From assembly GCA_020746105.1 (NCBI GenBank), contig CM036626.1:10124001-10188000 (forward strand): a DNA stretch of 64,000 nt, in the 5' to 3' direction. The notes below the pieces were generated by a model. It did no database searches. It was not told the origin of the DNA and worked only from the letters and a program-made list of their open reading frames with translations. Positions 1-13,260 of this stretch are shown here, piece by piece. Both the position numbers and the translations under genes were made by a program. This stretch comes from Trogon surrucura. Its lineage: Eukaryota > Chordata > Aves > Trogoniformes > Trogonidae. Every line of letters begins with the position of its first letter. The first letter of the stretch is position 1.

Positions 1-2104
1 GAGACTCCCAAACACCAGTGTCAGATCATGACATCCCTTCTGGAGACACGCGTGGTTGGGTTGTGGGTACCCATCAGAAGGCTTTTGGCCACTCATGGTC
101 AAAGCTATGTTTTTTCCTGATCCTGGCCTTTGAGGCTGTAAGCAAGCCAAGAACCCACCTCCTTCCAGCCATGACCAGTCTCGACGGAGCTGCCAGAGCA
201 GAGCACTTGTCCTCGAAGATACTCGCATGTGGAGTTCAAAGCCCAGCCTGTCTGACTGTAAGGCAGCGGATGGCAGCTTACCACAGAGTTCTTGGTAATA
301 AAGTCTATTTGAAGACTCTCAGTGAAAAGTGTGTTCCTAATAAAGGATAACATTTCATGGTCATTATGCGATACACTTAACTTTAAAAGGAACAAAAATG
401 CTGAGAAAGTCATTTTCTGAAAAGGGCTCTCGGATTTCATTACTATGGGTCAAGTGCCTGGGGAGAAGAATTAAAGAAAAACACGAACTTGTGCACAAAT
501 TAATTAAAGATATTTCCACTAATAAATTGTCCCCGTATCCCAAGGCAGAGCCTTCAGTTTCAAAATGTGGTAATATTCAAGTTGTGGTTTTCTCCACCAG
601 GCAAGCCGTTCAGGAACATTTAAAATCAAATGGACACAGTTGCGGATGTGGCGTTTAGGAATGGGAGGGGGTTGCTTCTTTCTTCAGCCCATAGAAAATT
701 TCCAGTATTTTAGAGCATTTCTAAGAAAAAGAAGAAAATGCCTTGTTATCCCGAGCGACCAAAACCGTGATGACCTTTTAACTTATTTTTTCTTGTTGAA
801 TCCAATTTCTCCAAACAAGTTTCCCTCCTCCACATTCCTCCACCAAAATTGTGAAGGACTCTGTTCCTTTTGATGCAAAGACAGTGCCAGTTGCTGTAAT
901 ATGAGGAAATTGCACTGCAAGGCAAAAGAAAATAAAACAAAAATCCCAGAAGGAAAAACAGAATTCACTGTCAGCAGCTTTCTGAGTAGTGGGCTTGACA
1001 CAGCCCAATGCTAAGGATCCCCTTCCAACCACGGGAACAGCTACGACGAGAGCAGCTGAGAGCAACACTGGGATGGCAGCTCAGTGCCCTGGGTCCAAAC
1101 TGTTTCCAACACACGGTTTTTTGGTCTTCTTGAGAGGCTTTCTAGTCTACAGGTCCGCTATGAGGGCGGCTAGGTCCTGGGTTGTGCTGAAGCCAGCGTG
1201 CATTGCTGCATGAAAACTGGTGCCTCGCGAGGTGGTCTGCACAAGGGCCAACGGTGGCGTGCTCAGGTCCGTCTACTCATCATTCCCTGCTACTACTAAA
1301 GAAAACTGAAGCTGAACTTAATTTTCGTTTATTGCTCTGATATGGACCCATTTTATTGTCTGCCTGCTTGCAGGCATTGGAAAGCACTTGTGGTGGTTTT
1401 CATTTGGAGGAAAGGGAGGTGGGAAGATCTGCAATCCTTTTGCAGCCTGTCTTCTGCAAAGACCACCACTGTCTTAGATCACTGTTGGCCTACTCACAGA
1501 TGGGAAGAATTCACTCTCCAAAGAAGGTATCCAACATACCAAAACAATGAACCTCCCAGATGCACAAATACAGCTAAATAGTCCTGTCCTAAGAGCTGGG
1601 ATAGTTTATTTGGTTTGTATTGACCTGATCCCATTTGAACATCCCTGTTCTCACACTGATCAGGGGCTGAAACGGAAGGAAACTGCTTCAAGCTTCTCTT
1701 TTCCTTTATGTTTTTTCCCCTCTCTCCCCTACCACTTAAATTTCACAGGCACCTGAATCTGATCACAACTTCCTGTGTCCAGTGTAAAGTTTAGTCTGAG
1801 AGAGCACACATACCACAATACGTTGGGATAATATTAATGTATAGGATTTGAAGCCCCAGGGCCTGTATGTTTCATTAATTTCCTCCCCATTAAAGTAAAA
1901 TGAGGATATCCTGTAGAGAATTGCAGTGAACCATTCGGACTGTGAAACTCGTCCTGACCCTGCTAAGAAAAACAGACAGAAGAGGAAAGAGCAGCTGATG
2001 GCAATATACAGCCACCCAAACGAAACACGGGGGTTCCTTGCTCAGTCCTCCTTGCGTTACTACCGTGCAAATATTTAGCTTAACAGGATGTGAAGAGCTG
2101 GTCA
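1..2104. other. Intergenic 3' flank, nothing recognised
   Basis: Short overlapping frames on both strands without recognisable homology. No RNA gene, TE consensus or clear regulatory cluster was seen. Confidence 0.5.
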
Positions 2105-2330
2105 GCAAGTGTTAAAAAAATACGCACTGATTTTTATTTGTTTAAAATGCGAAACATTTCCCGTACATTCTCCGCAGTGCATTAACCTCAGGCGTAATTT
2201 CCACTTTGAGATTGAGCAAGCCGGGAACCTGGGTTGCACACGAATAATTCAGATTGCTGCATCTGTTTGTGTGTGGTTGGGGCACGCATACCAATCCTTG
2301 CTCATTAACCCACTGCATCCAAGCTCTGCC
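2105..2330. promoter_or_regulatory. Candidate conserved non-coding element
   Basis: Low-repeat AT-balanced sequence with forkhead-like TTTGTTTAAA, CATTAACC and AATAATTCAGATT motifs, no TE resemblance and no frame. The texture resembles vertebrate developmental non-coding elements. This is an impression from reading, not an alignment. Confidence 0.25.
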
Positions 2331-2979
2331 AAACCCTTGAGAGCTGGCATCCAGAAGATGCCTCTTCCAACACAGCTGGCCATTGTGGTGGTGTGTGCCA
2401 GCCTGTGAATAGCTCTGTCAGGTTTAAGACAGACCCAGCAGAGCCCAAGGCCTTTGAAAGCACGACGACGTATCCCCTCATCTCTGTCCTAGCATTTTGT
2501 CTTTGGTTTTGTTCTTCATCTAGACGCCTCTAACCTCCTCTATCCAGGAACTCGCGCTCTACCACAGCTCAACCCTTCCCCCCAATTCACTCGGGAATGA
2601 CTAGATGAGGAAATTTTCCACTTTGGACTCAAAAGTACAGGTGTAAGGACACGGATTTTATGAGCAGAAATGGTTTCTTTGTGGAGGACAAGGGCATCTG
2701 TTCAGCCAAGGTTCAAGTTCTACCAGTTCCCTGTTTTCGGCTGTTCCAACCAGCTCTGGCCCATCTGCCTGAGCTGCACTGCTCCATGGCAGCTGGCGTG
2801 ACAGGCAAGGTGGGAGGCAGAGCTGTAGCTCCTCTGCATGTCACTGAATAAGTGAAGAGACTCAAACAGAGCTTGCTTCCTTCATTTTTTGGCAGGCACC
2901 TACCTTGCTCTGCAGGTTTTCCTATTTGTCCAGCAATCTTCAAGTCATGCCTGAAGTGATCCCCAGGAAAGCGGAGGAT

Positions 2980-3021
2980 CCTGCCACAGACTTCACAGGA
3001 AACCTGCCACAGACTTCACAG
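2980..3021. repeat. 19-bp direct duplication, 23-bp period
   Basis: The unit CCTGCCACAGACTTCACAG occurs at 2980-2998 and 3003-3021, identical, separated by GAAA. It looks like a recent local slippage duplication. Confidence 0.9.
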
Positions 3022-4329
3022 CTAAGGTACCTGCACATAAACTTGCAGTTGTTCTGGGAAATCAAACACCCAGATTGGTCTAAATTACCTTCTGCTGACA
3101 TGACACATGCTTCAAAAACGCAGCTGGGAAATGAATTTCCTCTTCTGCAGCCTCCTCTAACACCAACCCTTTGAAGACCTAATTTCAATCCCAAGTAATG
3201 GCTCTGCCCTGGTCCCAAGACTGCAGGTTAAAAAGCGTATTTTGGAGGCAGTGCGTTGCCTGCCCCGGGGGGAAGAGGCAGTTTGAATTACCCTGCACCA
3301 GACCCTCTGGATTGCTAACAGACCTGCGCAGCCGCGCGGCACAGGATGCCCTGCCCGTGCCTGGGAGCACAGGCGGGTTTGTCCTACAAGGTATGGGGTG
3401 AAACCAGATATGGGCAAATCTCAGCAGGACTGAGAAGGTGTCCCCTGCCCTACAGAGAATTAGAAAAAATTCTCTCCATGCTCCTTCCCTAGCTGCTGCC
3501 TTTGCATCCTGGCACACCAGAGAACTTGACCTCTGCGTAACTGGTGCACATGATGGTGGGATTCAGGAGCAGAGAGATGACAGAAACACCTTCTCTTATC
3601 AATTTCCCAGCACACAATTTAAATGGTTCCTTAAATTAGAGGTGGGTCTGAAGAACTAACGTTAAATACAGATTTTACAATGTTTCTGTGGTGTTTGGCT
3701 CCTAGGCAGTCATTTGGGTCTGTTTCTGCTTCCAATGCTCTAAATTGCATGAAGAATTTGGCCATTGGGCATTACAGGAATGCATATAATAATTAATCAC
3801 AAAATGCTCCAAGCACCATATATATGCCAGTGATCACATTTGCACCATTTAGATTTGAAACAAGGACTTTTATGCTCATATTTGCTTGTAAAGTGCCAAG
3901 CCCCCATCTGAGACCACGTACAGATCATTTTCCCCTTCTGAACAGACCCACACCTTCAGCCAGCTCTCAGCAGGGGGGGGAGCAGAGGGGAGGAGATACT
4001 CGTGACATAATATGCAATAGCCTGATGATTACTAATATTTCTTAATAAAAAAATTAAAAAACCTCACAGCCCCCAGCTCACGATTTGAATAAGGGGGAGG
4101 GAAGAAGGTGTGTGGGGGAAATTGTCTTAATTAAAATTCTCCCTTTCATCCTGGTAATTACATTCAAACAGGCAACAGCAGCAGCATCGCTGCTTGTCAC
4201 TGTGCCAAAAACAGAAATTGATTTGATCACCAGGACATCATGTTGCATTAAATAAAATTCTTAAAAACTGCCAGCATTTTTTTTTAAACTGTAATTACTT
4301 CTAGAACATGGCAAAGAAGGGCAAAAGCT

Positions 4330-4379
4330 GAGAGAAAAAGAGAAGAAGAGGAGGAGGAGGAGGAGGAGGAGGAAGGGGA
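4330..4379 (+). repeat. 50-nt homopurine tract with (GGA)n
   Basis: Only A and G from 4330 to 4379, including an uninterrupted run of eight or so GGA/GAG triplets. The same triplets give the apparent poly-Leu frame on the minus strand, which is not a gene. Confidence 0.9.
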
Positions 4380-4582
4380 CCCAGTGGCAGATAATACGCC
4401 AGTAATGATGGAAACACCTGTAAGCCAGCGGAGATCTAGCAGCTATCAGCTCTGGCTGCATTCCATACCCATTAGCTACAAGAGGCTGCTTGGGCTCCAG
4501 GAAAGGAGGGTGTTAGCTCTGACAACTGGTGAAAAGCTGATGAAAACGTACCAAAGGGGCATTCACGGCACTGCCATTTGAT

Positions 4583-4644
4583 AAAGAGAAAAAAAAAAAA
4601 AAGAGAAAAAAAAAAAAGAGGAAAGGGAGAAGGGAAAGAAAAAG
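4583..4644 (+). repeat. 62-nt homopurine tract
   Basis: A continuous purine run made of two long A tracts separated by GAG, followed by a GGGA-rich tail. The strand asymmetry is complete. Such tracts can form triplex (H-DNA) structures. Confidence 0.9.
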
Positions 4645-4760
4645 CCAGGAGTAAATCAGTCTAATTAATGGCTTTGCTCATTTATCGGGGGCAAATGCTA
4701 ATTATTCTTTTTAATCACTTTTCTGCCGCAGTTGCTCATTCTCTTTTTTTTTTTTTCCTG

Positions 4761-7700
4761 CCAGCTCTGCCTAGTGAGAGAGGCTGGTAGAAAAGCAATC
4801 CAAATCTCAGGCTTATAAGCCAGGAAAGCATCAGAGAAAATGAAAGAATGGATGAAATTGCCCACGTAACCTTACCAGACTCCATGTAGAAACTCACAGC
4901 ACCCTTGCTGGTGTCCCACCTCCCTTCATGACCCATAGGTTGAAAAATAAAATGAAGAGCAGCCCTTGAAAGAGAGGCTGGAAGATTGTACAAGACAGCT
5001 TTTCAAACCATCCCTTCAAACTCTGAACTGTCGCTCTCATAAACCAAGTCTCTGTCCCTTATTATTCACCAACACCTGCAGGAAAAGCTTTTGTTCTTGC
5101 CTGTCTATGAGAAACAACTCTCTACTGGTAAACCCAAGAGGTTTTTCGTGTGAATACTGGTGTTTAACTTTCCTGTCTGTAGTTTTATCCACTATGTGCA
5201 GGGCTGTCAAAAGCGGCAAGCAACATTAGTTGCACGTCTCCAGACACCTCAGGAACTTGGCCTTGAGAAGGCACCACTTGCTCAAGCCTCTTCAAGCTGG
5301 TTACCCGAAAAAGCCACTAATTACCACCATAAATCTTGTTCTCATTCATCAAGTGGCAAGTAGAAACTTGGCTTTTGGTGACCAAAGAGACCATAAACAC
5401 AGGGACTAAATCTGCAAACAAACCCACAGACTTGAAACAATTCAACAAAACCACCCAGCAAATTGTCAAAAAAAAAAAAAAGCAAACCCAAAAACCTACA
5501 TGCAGAAGCAAAACCCAGTCTGCAAACATATCTCAATAGAAGAAGACTCCGTTCATGGCAGTCTGTTTGGAGTAAGATGTGACGAGCATCAACGAAGAGA
5601 CAAAGATGAAAGACAACTGTCACACTGGACAGACACTATTTGGGAGCCTAGGTGAGCAGGGCTGCTCTACCAACTCAGCCAAGACTCGAGATCCCGTTTT
5701 TCCTTACCTTTAATTTGCAGAAGGAAACAAGTTGCTCAAGTGAGCCAGGAGGATCCACGTAACCTCACCCTTCGGAGCAACACCACCCATGGCAGCAGAT
5801 CCAGGAGGACATGGGCAAGCTGTCGGAGGAAACTCCAGCCGCAGAGCAGCTTTCTTCGGTCACAGTTTAAAGGTCTCCAGTAAGAATTTAATTCAACAAT
5901 CCAGTTACTGCACAGTAAATCCCCTGAGTACTAGATGTGTGTCTTGATAGCTGCTAAACCTCAGTAAACAAGTCTTTAATCATCCATTGGTAATTAATTA
6001 GCAAACAAGAACTAATTGCAACTAGATAGCTTCTTAGATTCAAAACAGTTGTTTTGCGTTAATTAAATATGGAGGTTCACGAGTTCCACAAATACATTCT
6101 AACCAATGTACACGTAGGTTTCCAAAATGCATTTGGTTCCTAATGGCAGAGCTTTACAAGTGAAATTTATTCAAAGGAAGCTAATTTCAGGGCAGTTGCA
6201 AGTATTGGCACCTGTGACAGATGCTTACAGGCACCAATACACTCACCCAGCTGAGAGCAGAAACGCCACCAGTGGGACACAACCAAGGATAAGCAGGCTC
6301 AGGAAGTCACAAGGCAAGAGCCTAACACACAGTGGAAGGTTGAAATAAAAATAAATGATAAATACACAAGGAATTTGTATTTATTACATTTGTAGTATAT
6401 TTCATGAAAATTTATTTACTGAAAAATTATTTGTCTGCCTTTGATGCCACTCCTAATGGCATTAAGCCAGACTTCTGCCACCAATTTTGAAAAGAACCAA
6501 AGCTTTTGTCCCATCAGTCTTATTTTCAGAATTGACTTTATAACCTCTCAAAAAATAAGCAAAACCCCAAACCGAGCTGAAGAGATCTTATTACAGTAAG
6601 AGAAATCAAAGCCCTAACTGGGCATAGCCACACTACAGATTTGGTAAAATCAAATGAAAATTTCTGTCTCTTGCTCTCCCAGTTTGATCTGAATTACAGG
6701 GTTTTTAGGCCCACTAATTCTTTTGTCTGTCTTCAACGACCACAGAACCATCCCCTCCCAGCTGTGCCATTCACTTGCCAGGCAACATTTACCAGCAGTT
6801 AAACACGATGCTCTAGCAGCAATTTACAGTAACAGTTTGTAAGATCTGGTAAGGTGCTGGGGCTATGCCAGTGCATCCAGAGAAGGAGAGATCATTTCAA
6901 GTCCAGGCATGTTGCAGACAAAACAAACAGCTTGGACACTTGTTCAGAGGTTGTGCTTCTGCAAGTACGGGACCAGATCCCATCAGTCTTCCAGACTATG
7001 TGGATTCGGGCCTGATTAATACCTAGCTTTCCATTTACTCTTCTTCTTCCTCTATGATGGAAATTACTGATTATAGTGTCTTAGATCATTGTTTGGGAGA
7101 TGGGAACAGAGGCTACTGCCTCTGCCACTGCAAGCCCAGCCCTTCGTGCAGCTCCCTGTCCTGTGTTCACCAGGATGGACACGTATCCGCACACACTCAC
7201 CCGCAGCTGAATTCTCTTTGCCTTTCTAGAGCCCTACCTCCTCCCTCACCTCTCACCCTCACTCTACACACCATCACTAAATCCACCTGGCTTTTTCTGA
7301 CACCTTCCCCTAAAGCTACAATGGCAAACTTGCCTCCGTGCCTGGAAGCGAAGGTGAACTTTGCCTGCCACCACAGAGCTGTACTGCAGTACTAGGGGAG
7401 GTTTCCTGTCTGTTTTCCCCCCTAGATCAGCACTACAGCATGACGAGGCTTCGTCTTCTTTCCTCTGTCTCCCTGTCACATCTGCTTGCAGGGCTCTCAC
7501 AGCTGGGGCTTCAGAATAGGAGTTTATAGGCAGGGAGAGAAAAGAAAGGAAAGATGGCTCCACCTTGAAGAGGCATAAAAGGTAGGGAGGAGGTCAGGTA
7601 GGTAAAATTCAACAATTGTGTTTTACATACACAACCAAAAAACAGCAACCAAGGGGTCTGTGATCCAAAGCACAGACGCTGCAGCTCTTTGCAGTAAAGA

Positions 7701-9912
7701 GACTGTATCCCTTTGGCATGGCCTTCCCAGACACTGTACTATGCACAGTTGCAAGATAATTTCATCCAAATGTCCAAATATGCAAACCAGATCATGCCAT
7801 GGGCTTGAGCTGAAACGCACTAATGACTACGACACCCCTAACTCCCCCCCTTGTGCAGCTCAACCAACAGAACCCTGCTGCCCAAACTCCTCCAAGGATC
7901 CGGCATGCAACATCTTTTCCACGACAGAAGAGGGGGAGGCAAAATCTACGCTACACTGCAACCTCTTAACTGCTCACATTTACCCCCCTGACAATAGCTG
8001 GACTTGAACGGAAGCAGAGGGGGAAAGGGTGAGATTTTTCATCTCCAATGGCAGGCAGCAGCAGATTTCATCTCACTCAGCTGCCTCTTACACAACTAAC
8101 ACCCTTTTAGGGCCCCCCCCCCCCCAAACACATGCACTGAGTGCGTGTTTACAAACACACCATTTATATATGCATGTCAAACATTCCCACACAGACAGCA
8201 TGCGAGGGGAAAGATTTACAAGAAAAATATGTCTTTCTCCACATCCTGTATGTTCCCCTGGTCTTTCCATTTCATTCTGCTTTATCTATCAAAAATATAT
8301 TAACCCAAAAGCCTGTTTCCATCAAAGTCTCAATTCCATGAACATTTAAAGATAAGCCTTATCTTATTACTGGCGCATTAACAACAGAAATCTAAAGGGC
8401 TACTGTCAATCATCTCCTTTTCTCAAAACAGCTTTGCAGAGAGCAGGACTGGGACCTCACAGGGGTTCTGGCTGACACAGACACACACCAGCACCAACAA
8501 GCACAAAAATGCCGCCCCCACCCCAGTGAAAGGTACCATGGAAAGATCTGAGGGTTTGGCCAGGGTCAAGCATGCACCCACAGAAAAGGAAAGAGCAGCA
8601 CTCACGCAGACTGAGAAGGAGCCCCTGTGAATTGCTACAAACACGTACCTCCTTCCCCTACAGCGCAGAGCCTGCCGGCAAATGATCTCAAAGCAATTTT
8701 CAAGAAGTTTGCAGAGGGGAAACGAGCCACTCCAAAAATCCAAGGTCAAAGAAGTCATCTGCATTTCTATTTCCACTGCATCGACTTTTTATTACAACTT
8801 TTCCCTTAACTACTACTTTCTCCTGGTATCTCCCCACATCATGCACATAAAATTTTAAAATGGTTCTTATTAGGACATTCACATCAACTGAGGCAGCATC
8901 CAAGTATCCTGGCAGAGTTGCTTGTTTGAGGTTTTCAAATAAAAAAGGTTCTAGATTACTTATGGAAAGCAGTGACCAGTTTCTGCAGCAATCTCCTGAG
9001 GCAGAGCAAACTCTGCTATGGACCCGAATTCCATGCCTCTGGGGCAATTAAACTATCTACTTTAATTTTGCAGCAATGTGTTTTCCTTCCCTTGCACTTC
9101 TTTCGCTTTCTAATTAGAAGTTTTAATTCTGCAATGAGTGTCACCAAGAGCCTAAGCCAAAAATAACACAGCCTGTTCCAAAGGCCCTTCGAAAAGCTTT
9201 TATTTTTAAATGCCAGAACAAGATGGACGATCCAAGAGTGATAAATCTGAGGTTTTTGAAAAGAGCCGAGGATAGGAGGAGGGCAAAGAGACGGCCAGGG
9301 ATGAACAGCATACACAATGCAGCTCATGGTAAAAACAAACTTCTCATAGATAAAACTGTCAACCGCACACGTTAAGTCTCCAGCAGAGATCTTACCGAGC
9401 CTTTCCACAAGCTAAAATGGTTGTCACTGAGGACCTTCAGGCTCAAAGCCTGACCCCTCTAACATCAGCAGCCCCTGAACTGGGCTTGCCATCTGTTTTC
9501 CCAGACATAAGAGAAAGCAGAAACTTGGCAGGTCTTTGCCACGAGGTCTGTCCCTTAAGTAACATGGGAGAGCACACACCCACTGGTCACAAAATGAGCG
9601 CTCTTCCCGAGACACAGTTCTGGGACACCCTGTCGTGTCCCTGTGCTAGGATAAACGAGCACAGTGGAACCACCACATACAGTCAGCGACTTCCCAGCCA
9701 CGCCCAGCACAGAGAATCCACCGGTCACAAGTCCAGCACCGAGCAGCAGTGGAACCTGGAACCAGGCCACAATTACTGCAAATGATGCCTCTAAGTGAGT
9801 TTCACTGCGGCTTCTGGATACGCTTTTTCAGCAACTTATCTGTTAGTCTTCCCTCAGAAGAACCTTTGGTCTTAAAAATCTCGACTATGGCTGCACACAA
9901 TCTAACACGGCT
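4761..9912. other. Intergenic 3' flank, no gene recognised
   Basis: Includes an A14 tract (5468-5481), an AT-rich patch (about 6340-6440), a C13 homopolymer (8113-8125) and CA-rich sequence to about 8160. The longest open frame here (7618-8007, 129 codons) has no recognisable domain. Confidence 0.5.
8113..8125 (+). repeat. C13 homopolymer
   Basis: Thirteen consecutive C, preceded by GG. Long C/G runs are rare and mutable, and length may be inaccurate in an assembly. Confidence 0.9.
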
Positions 9913-10043
9913 TCACAGAATCATTCAGGTTGGAAAAGAAACGAGAGCATCCAGCACCAACCTCTGCTGAAAGCAAATTTGGGTCAGACCAGGTTGCTTA
10001 CGACTTTATACAGTTTGGTCTTGGAAAAATTGCAAGAGATTCC
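9913..10043 (-). mobile_element. CR1 LINE 3' end fragment (reverse)
   Basis: TCACAGAATCATTCAGGTTGG is the reverse complement of the avian CR1 3' terminus. It is followed by CCAGGTTGCTTACGAC and a TTTGGTCTTGGAAAA block that matches the CR1 interior. It is diverged, with several small differences from consensus. Such 5'-truncated copies are the normal product of CR1 retrotransposition. Confidence 0.8.
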
Positions 10044-11639
10044 AAAATTTGAAATCATAGACTGGTCATACCTACATGGCTTTTTAACTTGAAATACTGT
10101 CCTTTTCCTCAAGTTTATCAAGGGAGAGAGAAAAGGTTAAATTCAAATGTGTAAAATGGTTTATCAGGTAACTGCTGGAAAGAGAAAATTCATTTAAGTA
10201 TTTCCCTAAAGTACTGTTTGTTACATCCCATAAACTTGTATTCAGGTAACCTTGTCTACAGCAGGAATCACGTCAAAGCCAGCCTGAAGCAAAATTAAAG
10301 CCAGGCTATATCCTATGGATGGTGGGAAAACAGAAGAATGAACTGTAGGTCTTAATATAGCAGAGGGACACAAAATTTTAACCTGGAAAACACATCAGAT
10401 GTTTATGCATGTTAGGTGTTTATTTTTCAATGAAGTGCATGTGCCCAGCTCACGACAGGATGTTTGAACTGTGCACATCAGGTCTTTTACCCATTGTTTA
10501 TATGAATGTCATTCACTATCAGGCCTCTGCGGAAGATAAACAGATTGAAGAGAGATGGGGACATATCAGAGCTTTGCATTGCTTCCGCCTCTAACTCTGC
10601 TCTTGGTTCTACAAGAAACAAAACCTCCTGACCAGAAGAATGTCATAAAACACAGGGAAGGGAGAGAAAGAATTGGTCACAACCCAGGAGGCAGAGAACA
10701 GTGCAAACCAAACACATCTACCAAAATGCTTAGAGGTGGCCACTCCTGAGACTGAGACACCCAAGGCAATTTCTCTGCAGGCTGAAGATCAGAGGCACAA
10801 AGTAGCTGAACCTAAGACCAAAGAAACACATGATCCACTTACCTGGCTTCTGTCCCACTCCAACACATCTGAAGTCTCAGAATTCATGAAGCCAAGCAGC
10901 AAGCTACACATGGTACATGGAGAAGGGCTTAAAAACTAATCACAAATCAACCAAAAATGCCTGTAGAGTTTTGCTGCCCCCCATTCCTACCACACTCTTC
11001 ACCACAAACCTTCACTCACATTCAAGGAACACCTACAAAAAGGTAAGACTTACACATCCACTGCTATCTCCAGCTAGGCAGAGCACCCAGGGAAGACTCT
11101 GAAACCTTCAAGACCTCTGCGTTAAGTGATACGTGCCAGTAAAGCACATCCACAAACCCTCTCTAGCAAGATCTTGTACTGCTTCATTCAACACACAACT
11201 TCTCTGGATTATTCTCTGATACAGCACACCACCATGGTCAATTTGACATAAAACATGGACACAACCTCTAAGTCTGAATTTTTTTCTTTTTCTAGGGCCA
11301 TCTGTGCCCCATTTTTGCAGTGGTTATCCTTCCGTTTCACGTGCTGTTATAAACAAATGACAATATCCAAATGTCTTCAGTGGTCTCTGCTCATATGCTA
11401 CCTTCCCCAGATATTCTCCCTTCCTTTTCCCTCCTGTGCAGGGATGCTAGAGTTTACTGTGTACGTGAGGAGAGGTTTAGAGACCAGTGTACAGGCATCA
11501 GAGTATGTCTTACAAATAAGAGGTCAAATCCCTGTAATTCTGGGGAAAATGCCCCAATTCTGCCGGAGATCACTGAGGTCACTCATGCAGCCACAGAGCA
11601 GAGTGGCTTGGTTTGGGCCCTCACCTGCATGCTCTGGGC
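10044..11639. other. Intergenic, nothing recognised
   Basis: No TE consensus, RNA gene or exon seen. The 167-codon frame beginning at 11255 overlaps a repeat-like segment and has no recognisable domain. Confidence 0.45.
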
Positions 11640-11702
11640 ACGGTCACCCCACTGAAGTCAGCCACAAAACTCACTCTGACTGCTGTAAGAACAGGTTTAG
11701 GG
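11640..11702. mobile_element. Ancient amniote dispersed repeat remnant (family not named)
   Basis: CACCCCACTGAAGTCAGCC, then AAAACTCACTCTGACTGC and AGAACAGGTTTAGG, parallel the CCCACTGAAGTCAATGGCAAAACTCC-type repeat common in reptile genomes. Divergence is high and I cannot assign the family with certainty. Confidence 0.35.
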
Positions 11703-12159
11703 CTATTGTCTCCAAAAATTCCATTAACGGGATACCACCTTTACCTTTAAAAAGGTAATTAGAATAATAGTTCAACCTAGGAGCCCAATACAGGGTGGAA
11801 AGTTAAGAGCAAAAGGATATTTGCAGTGTTCACTTCTACATTCAAGCTTTTAGAGCTGTCTTGATTGTTATCGCAAGGTCACTCACACACTGACTAGAGA
11901 CTAAGATGAACAAAAGGCAGCTGGTTAGGGGAACTCTCCCTTTATACACTTTATAACACTGTCTCACTGAAATAACAAGTAAAAGGATAGCAGGATTATG
12001 CACAAACCCACAACTCCAAAACTCAGTGGTACTACTGAATAGATCACATATCCAGACGCCAACAGAAAAACAGCAAGTCACAAAACAACAGCATTTAGTA
12101 ACAAAACCCAGCCTTTGGGCCTATGAGAAACTGCAGGTCGCTGGCTGCACCGAAGAGCT

Positions 12160-12178
12160 CTACTGTTGAAAACAGTAG
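12160..12178. repeat. Short hairpin, 8-bp arms
   Basis: CTACTGTT, a 3-nt GAA loop, then AACAGTAG. Perfect arms. It may be chance in a window of this size. Confidence 0.6.
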
Positions 12179-12869
12179 GACAGAAGCAGCAAGGATGGGG
12201 TAAAGGTATATTCTTCTGCATAGAAGTGACGAATTTACCATTCAGATATCTGCAAACTCAGGCTAGAAAGACCACTTCCCTTGCCTTCTGAGCAGTGTCA
12301 TGCATTTCCCTTCAGATTATGATACTATCAAAGCCCAGTGTACTTCCTGCGCGGCAGGCTGTCCCTTGGCTGAAGTGCTGTCTTTTTAAAAGACAAAACC
12401 ATCTAATTCTACGTATTTTCACATGAATCATCCCCAACGCTGTGTTCAAGGTGCAGTGGAATACTGTTGCACCACGGAGACCAAGACGCACATACCCCTA
12501 CTCTGCATTGTGAGCAACCACAGTGTTAAAGCGTCATTGAGCAAGCACATTTATCGTAAGATAATGCTATAGGACAGCAGAGGTTTGAGACTCCTTGGGA
12601 TGGCTGAGAGAGCAGGAAGCTGTTGCTCAAGGCATGGGCATAGCTGAAAGAGTGGACACTATAACGGATTGTCCCGACTGTCTTTGAGAGCAGTGACCCA
12701 CCCATGCAAACCCCGAGGTTTTATGATGAAGATTTTCAGATGTGCACACCCCTGGTCACTATGAGGCACCCACACCAGCACTGGGTATCACTCCCCTTTC
12801 CTAGGAGCACCCCTGGGTGAGCCCCAATCCTCACTTAATGTTCTGCACTCGGTGCATTTCCCACGTGGC

Positions 12870-13260
12870 CCCTGAAAGGCAACCTTGTGTCACTACCCCT
12901 CCTTGGTACCACAGCTGCAGGTAAGAGGACCGAGCCCCAGTTTCAAGCTTTTTTGTTTCAGTCTCATCATTTCCCATCACGAGCTGGGTGGGGGGAGATA
13001 AAGGCCGTCAGTCTGTCTGCAGAACAGGCTGGCTCTGTTTGCCCCGTGCCCCAGCGAACAGAGGTTGTCGACTTTTAATGGAGCACTCAGGTTTCCGCCG
13101 ATGCCAGCTGCAGATAGAAGGGCGCAGCAGCAAGTAAATTCAGGTCCCCGGGGGCCGCTCAGATTCTCCTCTTATTTGTTAGTTTACCTGTAAAATACAG
13201 TTGGGCTAATTCCTGCTTGTGTGGTTACAGAGATATGTTTCCCTCCTCTTTTGAGTTAGT
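12870..13260. promoter_or_regulatory. Candidate regulatory block with E-box and GATA motifs
   Basis: Contains AGATAA (near 12996), CAGCTG at 13105-13110 followed one base later by AGATAG at 13112-13117, and a CCGGGGGCC-type GC block. It has no TE or coding signature. CAGCTG and GATA sites close together recall haematopoietic and neural enhancers, but the spacing is not the classic eight bases. Confidence 0.3.

Larger units (their letters stand above)
3780..4760. promoter_or_regulatory. Candidate homeodomain-rich regulatory region
   Basis: A region of about 1 kb with three TAATTA cores (4155-4160, 4662-4667, 4699-4704), TTATCG (4682-4687) and TTAATCACTTTT, broken by two long homopurine tracts. 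It has no TE signature or gene. Dense TAATTA with GCAAATGC-like octamer context is typical of developmental enhancers. Activity and conservation are unproven. Confidence 0.35.

Noticed and set aside
4261-4461. Poly-leucine frame on the minus strand
   Set aside because: Product of the GGA triplet repeat read in reverse.
11255-11758. 167-codon open frame on the plus strand, the longest in the window
   Set aside because: No recognisable domain; overlaps repeat-like sequence; low-complexity start; no flanking splice or promoter support. Length is within chance for 64 kb read in six frames.
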